Notes: generated from the letters alone by a model not told the origin. A stretch of 50,719 nucleotides of DNA from Actinomycetota bacterium (GCA_026393475.1 JAPLAA010000035.1:1-50719), one strand, 5' to 3'; counted from the first letter of the stretch, positions 38,497-47,709 are shown. Numbers and translations are program-made.

Positions 38497-39990
38497 ATGA
38501 GCAACGACCAACTGTTCGACCGCTTCGAAGCACTCACCTTCGACGACGTCGTGATCGTGCCCGGCTACAGCAACGTGCTGCCCGACTCGGTCGACACCAC
38601 GGCGCGCTTCGCTGCCGGCATCGAGCTCGCGGTGCCCCTCGTGTCCGCGGCGATGGACAAGGTCACCGAGGCGCGCATGGCGATCGCGATCGCCCGCGAA
38701 GGTGGCATCGGCACCATCCACCGCAACCTGTCGATCGCCGATCAGGCCGCCGAGGTGCAGAAGGTGAAGCGCAGCCAGAGCGGCATGATCACCGACCCGG
38801 TCACCCTGCACGCCGGCGCCACGCTCCACGACGCCGAGGCGCTCATGAACCGCTTCCGGTTCAGCGGTGTGCCGATCACCGACGACGCCGGCCGCCTGGT
38901 CGGCATCCTCACCAACCGCGACATCCGCTTCTGCGAGCCCGGCGACTACGACCGCCCGGTCAGCGAGTTCATGACCGCCGATGGGCTGGTCACCGCCGAG
39001 GTCGGTACGACGCTCGAACAGGCCAAGCAGGTGTTGCAGAAGTACCGCATCGAGAAGCTGCCCCTCGTCGACGCCGACGGGTTCCTGCGCGGCCTCATCA
39101 CGGTGAAGGACATCCAGAAGCGGCAGGACTTCCCGAACGCCACCCGCGACGGCGCCGGCCGCCTGCGCTGCGCCGCCGCCGTGGGCGTCGGCGCCGATCT
39201 CGAGGACCGTGTCGACGCACTCAACGCGATGGCCGTCGACGCGATCGCGATCGACACCGCACACGGCCACTCGGCCGGGGTCGTGAAGGCGATCGAGCGG
39301 ATCAAGTCGAACTGGCCGAACCTCGCGGTGGTCGCCGGCAACGTCGTCACCGAAGAAGGCGTCGAGGCGCTCCACGCCGCCGGCGCCGACGCGGTGAAGG
39401 TCGGTGTGGGTGCCGGTTCGATCTGCACCACGCGTGTGGTGAGCGGCGCCGGCATGCCGCAGGTGTCGGCCATCTGGTTCACCAGCCGCCGGGCCCAGCA
39501 GCTCGACATCCCGGTCATCGCCGACGGTGGCGTCACGTACTCGGGCGACATCGTGAAGGCCATCGCCGCGGGTGCGTCGACCGTCATGCTCGGGTCGCTG
39601 CTGGCCGGCACCGACGAGAGCCCCGGCGAGATGGAGCTCATGGAAGGCCGCCGCTACAAGACCTACCGCGGCATGGGCTCGATGGGAGCCATGCAGGGCC
39701 TCGGTGCCGACCGCTACGCGTCGGGCCAGTCGACCGCCGTCGGTGCCGCCACCCGCAAACTCGTCCCCGAGGGCATCGAGGGGCGCGTCGCCTACGCGGG
39801 CACGCTCGGCGACGTCGTGTACCAGCTGGCCGGCGGTCTCCGCAGCGGTATGGGCTACGCGGGTGCGGGCACGCTCGATGCGCTGCGCAGCGGCGCACGG
39901 TTCATGCGGGTCACGACGGCCGGCCGCAACGAGAGCCACCCGCACGACGTGACCATCACCAAGGAAGCGCCGAACTACCAGCGCATGTAG
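38497..39990 (+). CDS. guaB: Inosine-5'-monophosphate dehydrogenase
   Basis: 497-aa IMPDH, first step from IMP to GMP (NAD-dependent). The TIM barrel is interrupted by two CBS domains (about 95-210). The active-site loop GSICTTRVVSG carries Cys310. IADGGVTYSGD, GSLLAGTDESPGE and the YRGMGSMGAM flap are present. It starts 14 nt after the purN stop with AGGAGGAG overlapping that stop, so is likely read with purN. Confidence 0.95.
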   Translation: MSNDQLFDRFEALTFDDVVIVPGYSNVLPDSVDTTARFAAGIELAVPLVSAAMDKVTEARMAIAIAREGGIGTIHRNLSIADQAAEVQKVKRSQSGMITDPVTLHAGATLHDAEALMNRFRFSGVPITDDAGRLVGILTNRDIRFCEPGDYDRPVSEFMTADGLVTAEVGTTLEQAKQVLQKYRIEKLPLVDADGFLRGLITVKDIQKRQDFPNATRDGAGRLRCAAAVGVGADLEDRVDALNAMAVDAIAIDTAHGHSAGVVKAIERIKSNWPNLAVVAGNVVTEEGVEALHAAGADAVKVGVGAGSICTTRVVSGAGMPQVSAIWFTSRRAQQLDIPVIADGGVTYSGDIVKAIAAGASTVMLGSLLAGTDESPGEMELMEGRRYKTYRGMGSMGAMQGLGADRYASGQSTAVGAATRKLVPEGIEGRVAYAGTLGDVVYQLAGGLRSGMGYAGAGTLDALRSGARFMRVTTAGRNESHPHDVTITKEAPNYQRM

Positions 39991-40002
39991 CGCTCGTGAG
40001 GC

Positions 40003-40569
40003 TCAGCCGCGCCGACCGGTGAGGGCGAGCAGGCGGGCCTGTGGGTCTGCGTCGCCGCCGATCTCCACCGGAGCGCTGAACATGCCACCGGACCGCAGCC
40101 GCTCGGCCACCGGCTCGACGTTCGTCAGTGCGCGGGCCACGCAGGCCGGGTCGAGACGATCGTCGACGCCCAGTGCCCGCGCCAGGTCCCAGCTGTGGAT
40201 CGTGGTGTCGGCGACGTTGAAGCCGATCATGTCGTCGACCGAGCTCGGGCCGCTGAACCCCTTGACCACACGGTGCAGCACGCCCGGTTGGTCGACGGCA
40301 CCGAGCACGCCGTCACGGGCCGCTGCCCAGGCGGCGTACGGGTCGTCGCCGGCGTTGCGGTCGGGATCGACCATCGGGTTCATCGTCACCTCCGCGCCGG
40401 TGATGAGCGATTCGAAGTAGCGCTGGATGGCGAGCACGTGGCCGACGACGTGCTTGGCGGTCCATCCCTCGCAGGGCGACGGCCGGTCCCAATCGTCCGG
40501 ACCGGCGAGTCGGGCGACGTGATCGAACCCGTAGAGGGCCTTGGTCCAGATGCGCAGGTTCTCGCTCAT
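40003..40569 (-). CDS. TIGR03086-type metal-binding / mycothiol-dependent isomerase-like protein
   Basis: 188-aa DinB-like four-helix protein. It has PSPCEGWTAKHVVGHVLA with the typical His, VADTTIHSWDLARALG with the second His-Asp set, and a small C-terminal domain ending in LLALTGRRG. The family includes maleylpyruvate isomerase relatives and is common in mycothiol-producing actinobacteria; activity here is unknown. TACGGT (40582-40577) lies 13 nt before the ATG, so leaderless initiation is likely. Convergent with guaB. Confidence 0.85.
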   Translation of the reverse strand: MSENLRIWTKALYGFDHVARLAGPDDWDRPSPCEGWTAKHVVGHVLAIQRYFESLITGAEVTMNPMVDPDRNAGDDPYAAWAAARDGVLGAVDQPGVLHRVVKGFSGPSSVDDMIGFNVADTTIHSWDLARALGVDDRLDPACVARALTNVEPVAERLRSGGMFSAPVEIGGDADPQARLLALTGRRG

Positions 40570-40609
40570 GTGGGCGACCGTAGTCCGCTCCGTCTGGCAC
40601 GCTGGCAGG

Positions 40610-40867
40610 GTGCGCCGCTCGATCGATGACTACCCCTTCACCGCCGCCGACCTGCCCGAGAGCGACGACGAGCTGCAGCAGTTGTCGTGGGCCGTGGCGA
40701 TCAGCGACGACTACGACGACGCCGAACCCCGCGTGGTGCTCACCGTCGAAGAGGTGGGCGCGCCGGGAGAGGGCCTGATCGCCCACATGACCGGCGAGCA
40801 CGCCCGCCGCCTGAGACTCGCCCTGCGCGACGCCCTCCGCGAGATCGGCGAACCCCCCGGCGACTGA
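40610..40867 (+). CDS. Small hypothetical protein
   Basis: 85-aa soluble acidic protein, roughly DDYPFTAADLPESDDELQQL followed by a beta-rich EPRVVLTVEEVG and a basic helix HARRLRLALRDALRE. No known domain. GTG 40610 is the best start, since the part of the frame upstream of it runs over the divergent neighbour gene and its promoter. It ends immediately before the twin-hairpin region. Real-gene status rests on composition and position. Confidence 0.5.
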   Translation: MRRSIDDYPFTAADLPESDDELQQLSWAVAISDDYDDAEPRVVLTVEEVGAPGEGLIAHMTGEHARRLRLALRDALREIGEPPGD

Positions 40868-40967
40868 GGTCCGTGAGCGAAACGCCGCCACACGCGGCGC
40901 ATCGCTCACCGACCATCGAGTTCCGTGAGCCAAACGCCGCGAGGCGCGGCGTTTCGCTCACGGAACT
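40868..40967. repeat. Twin intergenic hairpins upstream of the nitrite/sulfite reductase gene
   Basis: Hairpin 1 pairs 40868-40888 with 40894-40914 (18 of 21 positions). Hairpin 2 pairs 40919-40941 with 40945-40967 (22 of 23, 3-base loop). Both are built on CCGTGAGCGAAACGCCGC and its complement. The first starts within five bases after the stop of the preceding small gene. Confidence 0.9.
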
Positions 40968-41012
40968 GCGATGTCGGGGTGGATCCACCTGTCGTTCGTC
41001 GGCCCGGGCGTG

Positions 41013-41046
41013 TATTGTTGACCGAGCCGATCATCTTTGTCGGCTC
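41013..41046 (+). promoter_or_regulatory. Promoter and leader hairpin of the nitrite/sulfite reductase gene
   Basis: TATTGT (41013-41018) is a TANNNT -10. The expected transcript would start near 41025 and carry a hairpin GAGCCGA (41024-41030) / TCGGCTC (41040-41046), then CTGGAGGT as SD before ATG 41076. This is one of the leadered genes in the window. Confidence 0.45.
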
Positions 41047-41075
41047 CGACCCGCCGTTCCCACTGGAGGTCTCGT

Positions 41076-42866
41076 ATGGGCATCGCTCCCGTCGTGCCGG
41101 CAGCACGTGATCTGACCGAAGAGCAGTACCGCGACATCGAGCGGTTCGAGCGCGCCATCGGCCAGTACCTCGCCGGCGAGATCCCCGAGGACGTGTTCCG
41201 CGTGATGCGCCTCAACAACGGCATCTACGGCCAGCGCCAGGGCGGCACCAACCAGATGGTGCGCATCAAGCTGCCCGCCGGCACGATCACGCCCGAGCAG
41301 CTCGACCTGATGGGCCGCCTGTCGGAGGAGTACTCGCGGGGCTGGGGCCACATCACCACCCGCCAGAACGTGCAGGTCCACTACGTCGAGCTCACCAAGG
41401 TGCCCGACCTGATGCGCGAGCTCGCCAAGGTCGGCCTCACCAGCCGCGAGGCCTGCGGCGACACCGTCCGCAACGTGATGGCCTGCCACCTCGCCGGCGC
41501 CTGCCCCCACGAGTTCCTCGACGTCACCCCGTGGGCCGAAGCCGCGTTCGAGCACTTCGTCCGGAACCCGCTCGGCCAGCGCCTGCCGCGCAAGTTCAAG
41601 ATCAACTTCTCCGGCTGCAGCACCGACTGCGGCCAGGCGATGTTCAACGACGCGGGCGTCGTCGCCACCAGCCGCACGCTCGACGACGGCACGGTCGAGA
41701 CCGGCTTCCGCGTGTACATCGCCGGTGGCCTCGGTGCCACGCCGCACCCGGCCCTGGCCCTCGAGGACTTCACGTCGCGCGAGGACCTGCTCCCGACGAT
41801 CGAGGCGATCCTGCGGCTGTTCGAGCAGACCGGCAACCGCGACAACAAGCTGCGCGCCCGCCTGAAGTGGGTGGTCGACCAGCTCGGCATCGATGAGGTC
41901 CGCCGCCGCGTGCTCAAGATCCGCCATACCCTCCCGGCCTCGTCGTCGTGGCCGGGTGGCATCCCGGCCATCGTCGCCAAGGCGGGCGATGCGCCGGCCG
42001 GCCGCAGCACGACCATCGAGGCCACCGCCGTCGGCCAGGGCGTCGCCGTCAGCCTCACCCCTCGCGATCCCTATGAGCGTTGGGTCGCCACGGGCGTGGT
42101 CCGCGGCACCGCCAACGGCACCGTGTCCGCCGTCGCCTACGCGGCGCTCGGCGACATCACGGCGTCGCAGTTCCGGTCGCTCGCCAGCATCCAACGCGAA
42201 CTCGGCGCCGACGTGCGCCTCAGCAACCGTCAGAACGTCGTGTTCCGCGGCCTCACCGACGCCCAGTTGCCCACGCTGTACGCCCGCCTCGAGGCGATCG
42301 GCATGGCCCGCCCCGGCGCCGAGCTGGCCCGTGACGTCGTCGCCTGCCCGGGTGCCGACACCTGCAACATCGCCGTCACCCAGTCGCGCGGTCTCGCCAA
42401 GGCGATCGGCGAGGCGCTCGAGGAGGAGGGCCTGGCCGAGGTCGGCGGGGTGCGCATCAACATCTCCGGCTGCACCAACAGCTGCGGTCAGCACCATGCG
42501 AGCGACATCGGCTTCTTCGGTGCCGAGCGCCGTGCCCACGGTCGTTCCGCCCCCGGCTACCAGATGTTGCTCGGCGGCTACGTCGGCCAGGAGCAGATCC
42601 ACTTCGGCGACAAGGCCACGCGCCTGCCAGCGAAGAACGCGCCGAAGGCCGTCGTGCGGGTCGTCCGCCAGTTCGCCGACGAGCGCAACGCCGGCGAGTC
42701 GTTCCGCGGGTGGATGGAGCGAGTGGGCGGCGCCCACGCGATCGGCCAGTCGCTCAAGGACCTCGACGTGTTCCCCACCTTCGACGAGGCCCCCGAGTAC
42801 TACAGCGACTACGACGAGACGGGCCCGTTCGTGGCCGAGGTCGGCGACTCGGAGTGCGCGGTCTGA
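41076..42866 (+). CDS. Siroheme/[4Fe-4S] nitrite or sulfite reductase
   Basis: 596-aa assimilatory six-electron reductase. It has duplicated ferrodoxin-like halves and a C-terminal siroheme-Fe4S site: Cys424 and Cys430 (CPGADTC) with Cys466 and Cys470 (GCTNSCGQ). The first half has TTRQNVQVHYV and ACPHEFLD. Members reduce sulfite to sulfide or nitrite to ammonia with ferredoxin, and the motifs do not separate the two clearly. A neighbouring DUF4202 gene is consistent with sulfur or nitrogen assimilation. SD CTGGAGGT supports the ATG. Confidence 0.93.
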   Translation: MGIAPVVPAARDLTEEQYRDIERFERAIGQYLAGEIPEDVFRVMRLNNGIYGQRQGGTNQMVRIKLPAGTITPEQLDLMGRLSEEYSRGWGHITTRQNVQVHYVELTKVPDLMRELAKVGLTSREACGDTVRNVMACHLAGACPHEFLDVTPWAEAAFEHFVRNPLGQRLPRKFKINFSGCSTDCGQAMFNDAGVVATSRTLDDGTVETGFRVYIAGGLGATPHPALALEDFTSREDLLPTIEAILRLFEQTGNRDNKLRARLKWVVDQLGIDEVRRRVLKIRHTLPASSSWPGGIPAIVAKAGDAPAGRSTTIEATAVGQGVAVSLTPRDPYERWVATGVVRGTANGTVSAVAYAALGDITASQFRSLASIQRELGADVRLSNRQNVVFRGLTDAQLPTLYARLEAIGMARPGAELARDVVACPGADTCNIAVTQSRGLAKAIGEALEEEGLAEVGGVRINISGCTNSCGQHHASDIGFFGAERRAHGRSAPGYQMLLGGYVGQEQIHFGDKATRLPAKNAPKAVVRVVRQFADERNAGESFRGWMERVGGAHAIGQSLKDLDVFPTFDEAPEYYSDYDETGPFVAEVGDSECAV

Positions 42867-42894
42867 CCGACCGCTCACCCGTAGTGTCTCGCTC

Positions 42895-43476
42895 GTGAGC
42901 GAACGCTACGAAGCTGCCGTCGCCGCGATCGACGCGGCCAACGCCGACGACCCCACGCGCATCGTGGTGCGAGGGGTCGAACAGCCGCTCGCCCAGGTGC
43001 ACGGCGTGCTCGCCGCCGAATGGGTGGCCGATCTGCACCCCGACGCCGACGACACCTGGTTGCTCGCGGCCCGCGCCCATCACCTGAAGCGCTGGGAGCT
43101 GCCGCGCTCGTCGTACGAGACTGGTCGGGCCGGCTATCTGAAGTGGAAGCGCGATCAGCGCCGCCGCCACGCCGACGACGCCGGGGCGCTGCTCGAGGCG
43201 ATCGGATACGACGCAGCGACGATCGATCGTGTGCAGGCGCTCGTGCGGCGCGACCACCTCGCCACCGACGCCGGCTCGCAGGCGATCGAGGACGCCGCCT
43301 GTCTCGCGTTCGTCGAGACCCAGCTGGCCGATGTCGCCACGAAGCTCGACCGGGCGCATCTCGTCGACGTGCTCCGCAAGACCGCGAAGAAGATGTCGCC
43401 CGAGGGCGCCGCAGCGATCTCGCGCCTCCCGTTGGGTGACGCCGAACGCACCCTTCTCGCCGAGGCACTCGGCTGA
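42895..43476 (+). CDS. DUF4202 family protein
   Basis: 193-aa protein. Features include AHHLKRWELPRSSYETGRAG (His pair plus aromatic motif) and the late LVRRDHLATDAGSQAIEDAA split here as LVRRDHLATD and QAIEDAACLAFVE. A terminal KTAKKMSPEG helix follows. The His/Asp pattern suggests an HD-like metal site, but function is unknown. It is often placed beside nitrite/sulfite reductase genes (my recollection). GTG 42895 lies 13 nt after TAGTGT, so it may have its own leaderless promoter. Confidence 0.8.
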   Translation: MSERYEAAVAAIDAANADDPTRIVVRGVEQPLAQVHGVLAAEWVADLHPDADDTWLLAARAHHLKRWELPRSSYETGRAGYLKWKRDQRRRHADDAGALLEAIGYDAATIDRVQALVRRDHLATDAGSQAIEDAACLAFVETQLADVATKLDRAHLVDVLRKTAKKMSPEGAAAISRLPLGDAERTLLAEALG

Positions 43477-44087
43477 TGATCCCGCCTCCGCTGCGTCGGT
43501 GCCTCGAGCTGGCGTGGGAGGCCTTCTGTGCCGGCAGCTTCCCCGTCGGGGCGGTGATCTGCGACCCGTCGGGCACGGTGATCGCCGAGGGACGGAACCG
43601 CATCGGTGAACACGAGGCTCCCCCAGGGCGCCTGTGCAACACCGGCATCGCTCATGCGGAGATGGACGCGCTCGCGCAGCTCCCGATGGGCGACTACGCC
43701 TCGCACGTGCTGTACACGTCGCTCGAACCGTGCCTCCTGTGCCGGTCGGCCATCACGATGGCCCACGTCGGCACGGTGCACCATCTCGCTGCCGATTCGC
43801 TGTGCGAGGGGCTCGACGGGATCCGCGAGATCAACGGCCATGCCTCGCGCCGATACCCGACCATCCACGGCCCGTATCCGAGCGTCGAGAGCGACGTCGC
43901 GGCCGTGTTGCCGATGGCGGTGCTGCACGCGTTCAACCCGACGGGCGACACCGCTGCGCACTATCGCCGGTGGGCGCCGCACCACGCTGCGGCCGCAGAT
44001 CGCATCGTGGCCGAGAACGCCTGGCCGGAACGTGACTGGTCGGTCGACCGCATGATCGCCCACGTGGCGTCGTTCCTCCCCACCTGA
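43476..44087 (+). CDS. Cytidine/deoxycytidylate deaminase-family protein (nucleoside deaminase)
   Basis: 203-aa zinc deaminase. The N-terminal domain has FPVGAVICDPSG, HAEMDALAQL (zinc His and catalytic Glu) and SLEPCLLCRSA (two zinc Cys). The about 100-residue C-terminal extension (HYRRWAPHHAAAADRIVAEN) is unusual for tRNA-adenosine or guanine deaminases. Substrate is unclear. Its ATG shares one base with the DUF4202 stop, so the two are coupled. It could belong to purine salvage, in line with the nearby pur cluster. Confidence 0.85.
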   Translation: MIPPPLRRCLELAWEAFCAGSFPVGAVICDPSGTVIAEGRNRIGEHEAPPGRLCNTGIAHAEMDALAQLPMGDYASHVLYTSLEPCLLCRSAITMAHVGTVHHLAADSLCEGLDGIREINGHASRRYPTIHGPYPSVESDVAAVLPMAVLHAFNPTGDTAAHYRRWAPHHAAAADRIVAENAWPERDWSVDRMIAHVASFLPT

Positions 44088-44088
44088 C

Positions 44089-44192
44089 CTCTCGCGTCTG
44101 GTCGCACCCGCGTCGCATCCACGCGCGCGCGAACAATCGCTGCATCCACGGCCAGCGCGTCTGTGCACGAACGCGTCGATGTGACGCGAGAG
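44089..44192. other. Convergent intergenic region with a long-range dyad
   Basis: CTCTCGCGTC (44089-44098) and GACGCGAGAG (44183-44192) are complementary 10-mers bracketing 84 bases that contain CGCG-rich words and two copies of GCATCCACG. Each copy of the outer word lies next to a TGGTCGC/GCGACCA pair. It sits between the deaminase and SDR genes, which converge, and may serve as a two-way terminator. No U-run. Confidence 0.5.
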
Positions 44193-44205
44193 CGACCAAA
44201 CGCGC

Positions 44206-45042
44206 TCAGGAACTGGGGGCGATGGCGTTGCCGGGGAGGTCGCCGTCGGGGTGCAGGGCCGACTGGAAGCGGCGCATGCCGGCCAACCAGCGGTCGCGGT
44301 CGGTCGCCTTGCGCTGCACGTAGGTCGTCACCTCGGGATGCGGCAGCACCAGGAAGCGCTCGTCGCGGATCGCGTCGAGGCACACCTGAGCGACCTCGTC
44401 GGCGGTGAGCACGCCGTCGCCGCTCGCGACCCCGCCCTCGAGACCGCCGGCGATCCCCCCGTCGAAGTCGGGGCTGTTGCGCACGATGTTGGTGGCCACG
44501 GCCTGCGGGCACAGCACCGACACACGGATCCCCTGGTGGTGGTGCGTCACCGCCAACCACTCCCCGAGCGAGACGGCGGCGGCCTTGGTGATCGAGTACG
44601 CCATCGACCCGATCTGGGTGAGCAGCCCGGCGGCCGACGCCGTGTTGAGCAGGTAGCCCTCGCCACGGGCGATCATCGACGGCAGCACGGCCCGGGCGGC
44701 GTAGATGTGCGCCATGCAGTGCACCTCCCACATGCGCTGGATGGCGTCGTTCGAATCCTCCAGGCCGGCAGCGGTGACAAAGCCGGCGTTCGAGACGAAC
44801 AGGTCGATCGGGCCGTGCGCTTCCAGCGTCGACTCGATCAGGCGCACGATCGCAGCTTCGTCGCGGACGTCGATGCCGACGCCGGTGCCGCCGATGTCGG
44901 CGGCGACCCGCTCGGCCTCGGCGGCATGGAGGTCGGCCACCACCACGTGTCGGGCGCCGGCCGCGTGCGCTGCACGGGCGAGCGCCTCCCCGATACCCGA
45001 TCCTCCACCGGTGATGACGACGACACGATCCTGCAGTTCCAT
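44206..45042 (-). CDS. Short-chain dehydrogenase/reductase
   Basis: 278-aa SDR with TGGGSGIGEALARAA, VSNAGFVT, the catalytic Ser in LNTASAAG and YSITKAA (Tyr/Lys). The C-terminal third is longer than FabG-type enzymes (PHPEVTTYVQRKATDRDRWL) and lacks the FabG GGxxxxG end. Such proteins are common among fatty-acid or steroid-linked dehydrogenases in actinobacteria. ATG 45042 lies 12 nt after TACGGT (45054-45049); leaderless start likely. Confidence 0.88.
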   Translation of the reverse strand: MELQDRVVVITGGGSGIGEALARAAHAAGARHVVVADLHAAEAERVAADIGGTGVGIDVRDEAAIVRLIESTLEAHGPIDLFVSNAGFVTAAGLEDSNDAIQRMWEVHCMAHIYAARAVLPSMIARGEGYLLNTASAAGLLTQIGSMAYSITKAAAVSLGEWLAVTHHHQGIRVSVLCPQAVATNIVRNSPDFDGGIAGGLEGGVASGDGVLTADEVAQVCLDAIRDERFLVLPHPEVTTYVQRKATDRDRWLAGMRRFQSALHPDGDLPGNAIAPSS

Positions 45043-45076
45043 GGCGTCACCGTAGAACGCGGGACCCGCCGAGCAC

Positions 45077-46273
45077 TCAGGCGGCGGCAGCGGCCGGCGA
45101 GGCAGCCCGTGGCTCTCGCAGGGTGATCGCGACGAACAGGCCGACGGTCGCCACGATCGCCGGCACGCCGTAACCCCACCGGAACCCGGCGGCGTCCGCG
45201 ATCGCGCCGACCGCTGGACCGGCGATCGCGTTCCCCAGGTCGTTGAAGCTCAGGAACACGCCGAGCACCTGTCCACGCTGTTCGTCGGGGGCGCGGGCGA
45301 CGGCGAGCGCCGTCAACGCCGGGAACACCGCTCCGAACCCGATGCCGAGCATCGCGATCGCGGGGAACGGCACCCACTCGGCCCACGCGACCGCCATGAG
45401 GAGATGGCCGCATGCGAACACGAACAACCCCGGGATCGCGACCGCGACATACCCGAAGCGATCGGCGAGCCGACCGCTGAACACGCGCACCAGCAGCGCG
45501 CTGCACGCGTAGGTGAAGAACAGCACACCGGACGAGCCGATCCCGATCTCACGCGAGTACGACGGCAGGAACGCGACCACGCAGGAGTACCCGAGCCCGG
45601 CGCACAGCTGTGCGATGCCGGGGCGCAGCACCACACGCTGCAGCTGGCGCATCGACGGCCGCGGCGCCTCGTGGCCCGTCCGCTCGCGAAGCGTCTCGGG
45701 CAGCCGGGTCGATGCGACGAGCGCGAGCACGTGGAGTGCCGCGGCGGCGAGCCACGGCCACTGCGAACCGCGGTCGAACAGGAACTCACCGATGAACGGT
45801 CCGAACGCGAAGCCGAGGTAGATCATCAAGCTCAGGCGCGCCACGGCCGACGCACGCTGCTCGGGCGGGGCGAGGTCGGTGGCCACAACGGCGCAGGCCG
45901 TGTAGTAGGTGCTGCCGAACGCGCCCTGCAGGAGCCGGACGAGGATCACGGCCCACACGGCATGCGCGAACTCCATGCCGATCGCCAGCAACGCCATCGC
46001 CAGCAGCGGCCACACGAGGAACGGCCGGCGACCGATCCGGTCCATCACCCGGCCGACCACCGGTCGGGTCAGCAGGGCGGCGGCGAAGAAGATGGTGGTC
46101 GCGGTGCCGACCGCTGCGGTCGATCCGCCGAGCTCCTCCTTCACGTACCGCGGCACCGCCGCGAGCAGGATGCCGATGCCGAGGAAGTTGCACGCCACCG
46201 AGGCGTCGAGCCAGCGCCGCGTCGCGACCGAAGCCATCGCCCGGGGTGGAGCGTCGAGGGCAGGCTCGCTCAC
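45077..46273 (-). CDS. Major facilitator superfamily transporter
   Basis: 398-aa integral membrane protein with about 12 helices and the loop 2-3 motif RPVVGRVMDRIGRRP. A second-half RVFSGRLADRFGY repeats the motif, as usual for drug/sugar MFS proteins. GTG 46273 overlaps the stop of the VWA gene (GTGA), so it is read with the moxR-VWA genes although its function need not be related. Substrate unknown; efflux is likely. Confidence 0.88.
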   Translation of the reverse strand: MSEPALDAPPRAMASVATRRWLDASVACNFLGIGILLAAVPRYVKEELGGSTAAVGTATTIFFAAALLTRPVVGRVMDRIGRRPFLVWPLLAMALLAIGMEFAHAVWAVILVRLLQGAFGSTYYTACAVVATDLAPPEQRASAVARLSLMIYLGFAFGPFIGEFLFDRGSQWPWLAAAALHVLALVASTRLPETLRERTGHEAPRPSMRQLQRVVLRPGIAQLCAGLGYSCVVAFLPSYSREIGIGSSGVLFFTYACSALLVRVFSGRLADRFGYVAVAIPGLFVFACGHLLMAVAWAEWVPFPAIAMLGIGFGAVFPALTALAVARAPDEQRGQVLGVFLSFNDLGNAIAGPAVGAIADAAGFRWGYGVPAIVATVGLFVAITLREPRAASPAAAAA

Positions 46274-47709
46274 GCGAGCTTCTCGACGAAGGCCTCCAAC
46301 TGGCGCAGGTTGCGGACTTCGTAGACGCCGTCGGTGTGCGTGCCGTACTCACCCACGATGGAATCACCGGTGTTCCAGTAGCTGCGTGGCTCGGGGTTCA
46401 GCCAGTACACGTGACGCGCCTTCGCCCGGATCTCCTTGACCACCCAACTCTGGCTCGCGTGGTAGTTGTTGCGGGCGTCGCCCAGCAGCAGCACCGTGGT
46501 CTTCGGGCCGACGCCCTTGCCGTAGCGCTCCCAGAACACCTCGAAGGCGTGGCCGTAGTCGCTGTGCCCGTCGACCCAGACCACGTCGGCCTCGGTGTTC
46601 ACGCGGTGCACGGCCTCCTGGACGTCCTCGGTGCTCTTGAAGTACTCGGTGACCTCGTCGATGCCGTCGATGAACACGAACGAACGGACCTTCGAGAACT
46701 GCCCCTGGATCGCGTACACGAGCATCAGGGTGAAGCGGGCGAACGCGGCGACCGAGCCGGAGATGTCGGCGATGACCATCAGCTCGGGCTTGGCTGGACG
46801 GGGGTACTTGAACTTCGGCTCGGCGGGCACGCCGCCGTAGCTGAGCGAGTGGCGCACCGTGTTGCGGAAGTCCAGCGGGCCCTTGCGGCCGTGACGGCGC
46901 TTGCGGGCCAGTCGGGCGGCGAGCTTGCGGGTGAGCGGGCCGAGCGCCTTCTTCAGGTTCTGCATCTCGTCGCGCGACGCGTGCATGAACTCGACGTCTT
47001 CGGGCAGCGGCTTGCGCAGCGTCTTGGCCATCGCCTCGGCACCGCGATCGGCGACGAGGCGGCGACGGATCTCGGCCTCGATCTCCTTCTTGAACTGCTC
47101 GATGCGGTCGTTGTACTCGTCCTTCTCGAGGCGCTCCTCGAGGGGCGTGAGCTCGCCGCCGACCTCCTCCTTGCTCTTCTCCATCAGCTTGTCGAGCATG
47201 CCGTCGAGATCGAGGTTCCGCAGGGTTCGGTACAGGTAGTACGTGCCACCGACGGGCCGACCGGGCTCCATGCCGGCGAAGCGCTGCACGGCCTGCTTGG
47301 CGAGCGCCCGCATCATCGCCTGATCGCCGTTCATGAGGGCGTTCATGAGCATCTGGGCGATCTCTTCGGGCGTGAGCTGGTCCATCGACCCACCGGCCGC
47401 GCCCTTGCCCTCGCCCTGGCGCATCTGCTCCTGCATCTCGCGCCACATCTCGTCGATGTCGCTCTCGTCGCCCTCTTTGAGCTTGTACTCGGGACCGCGC
47501 AGGCTGAAGTACACCTCGAAGACGGTCTCGAACGCACGCCAGTGGCTGTTGTTCTTCACCATCGTGGCGCCGAGGGCGTACTTGAACGCCTCACGGTCCT
47601 CGATGGGGATGTGCTGCACCGCCTCCATCGCATCGAGGTTCTCCGTGAGCGACACGGGCAGCCCCGCGTTGCGGAGCTCGTTGACGAAGCCGGCGAGCAG
47701 GTCGAGCAT
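46270..47709 (-). CDS. VWA-domain protein, CoxE-like
   Basis: 479-aa cytosolic protein. An N-terminal helical region (LLAGFVNELRNAGLPVSLTE) and a charged coiled middle (Met/Glu/Lys-rich) precede a C-terminal von Willebrand A domain with the MIDAS motif IADISGSVA (Asp315). Later strands include FVFIDGID and VDGHSDYG. CoxE-type VWA proteins work with MoxR AAA+ ATPases to mature or insert metal centres into oxidoreductases. The moxR gene is 68 bp upstream, in the same orientation. Target enzyme is not in the window. Confidence 0.88.
   Translation of the reverse strand: MLDLLAGFVNELRNAGLPVSLTENLDAMEAVQHIPIEDREAFKYALGATMVKNNSHWRAFETVFEVYFSLRGPEYKLKEGDESDIDEMWREMQEQMRQGEGKGAAGGSMDQLTPEEIAQMLMNALMNGDQAMMRALAKQAVQRFAGMEPGRPVGGTYYLYRTLRNLDLDGMLDKLMEKSKEEVGGELTPLEERLEKDEYNDRIEQFKKEIEAEIRRRLVADRGAEAMAKTLRKPLPEDVEFMHASRDEMQNLKKALGPLTRKLAARLARKRRHGRKGPLDFRNTVRHSLSYGGVPAEPKFKYPRPAKPELMVIADISGSVAAFARFTLMLVYAIQGQFSKVRSFVFIDGIDEVTEYFKSTEDVQEAVHRVNTEADVVWVDGHSDYGHAFEVFWERYGKGVGPKTTVLLLGDARNNYHASQSWVVKEIRAKARHVYWLNPEPRSYWNTGDSIVGEYGTHTDGVYEVRNLRQLEAFVEKLA

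Noticed and set aside
40868..40967. Possible intrinsic terminators
   Set aside because: Stems are strong but no T run follows on either strand; recorded as paired hairpins instead.
41019..41075. Possible riboswitch before the nitrite/sulfite reductase
   Set aside because: Only one short hairpin in about 50 nt; too small for a known aptamer.
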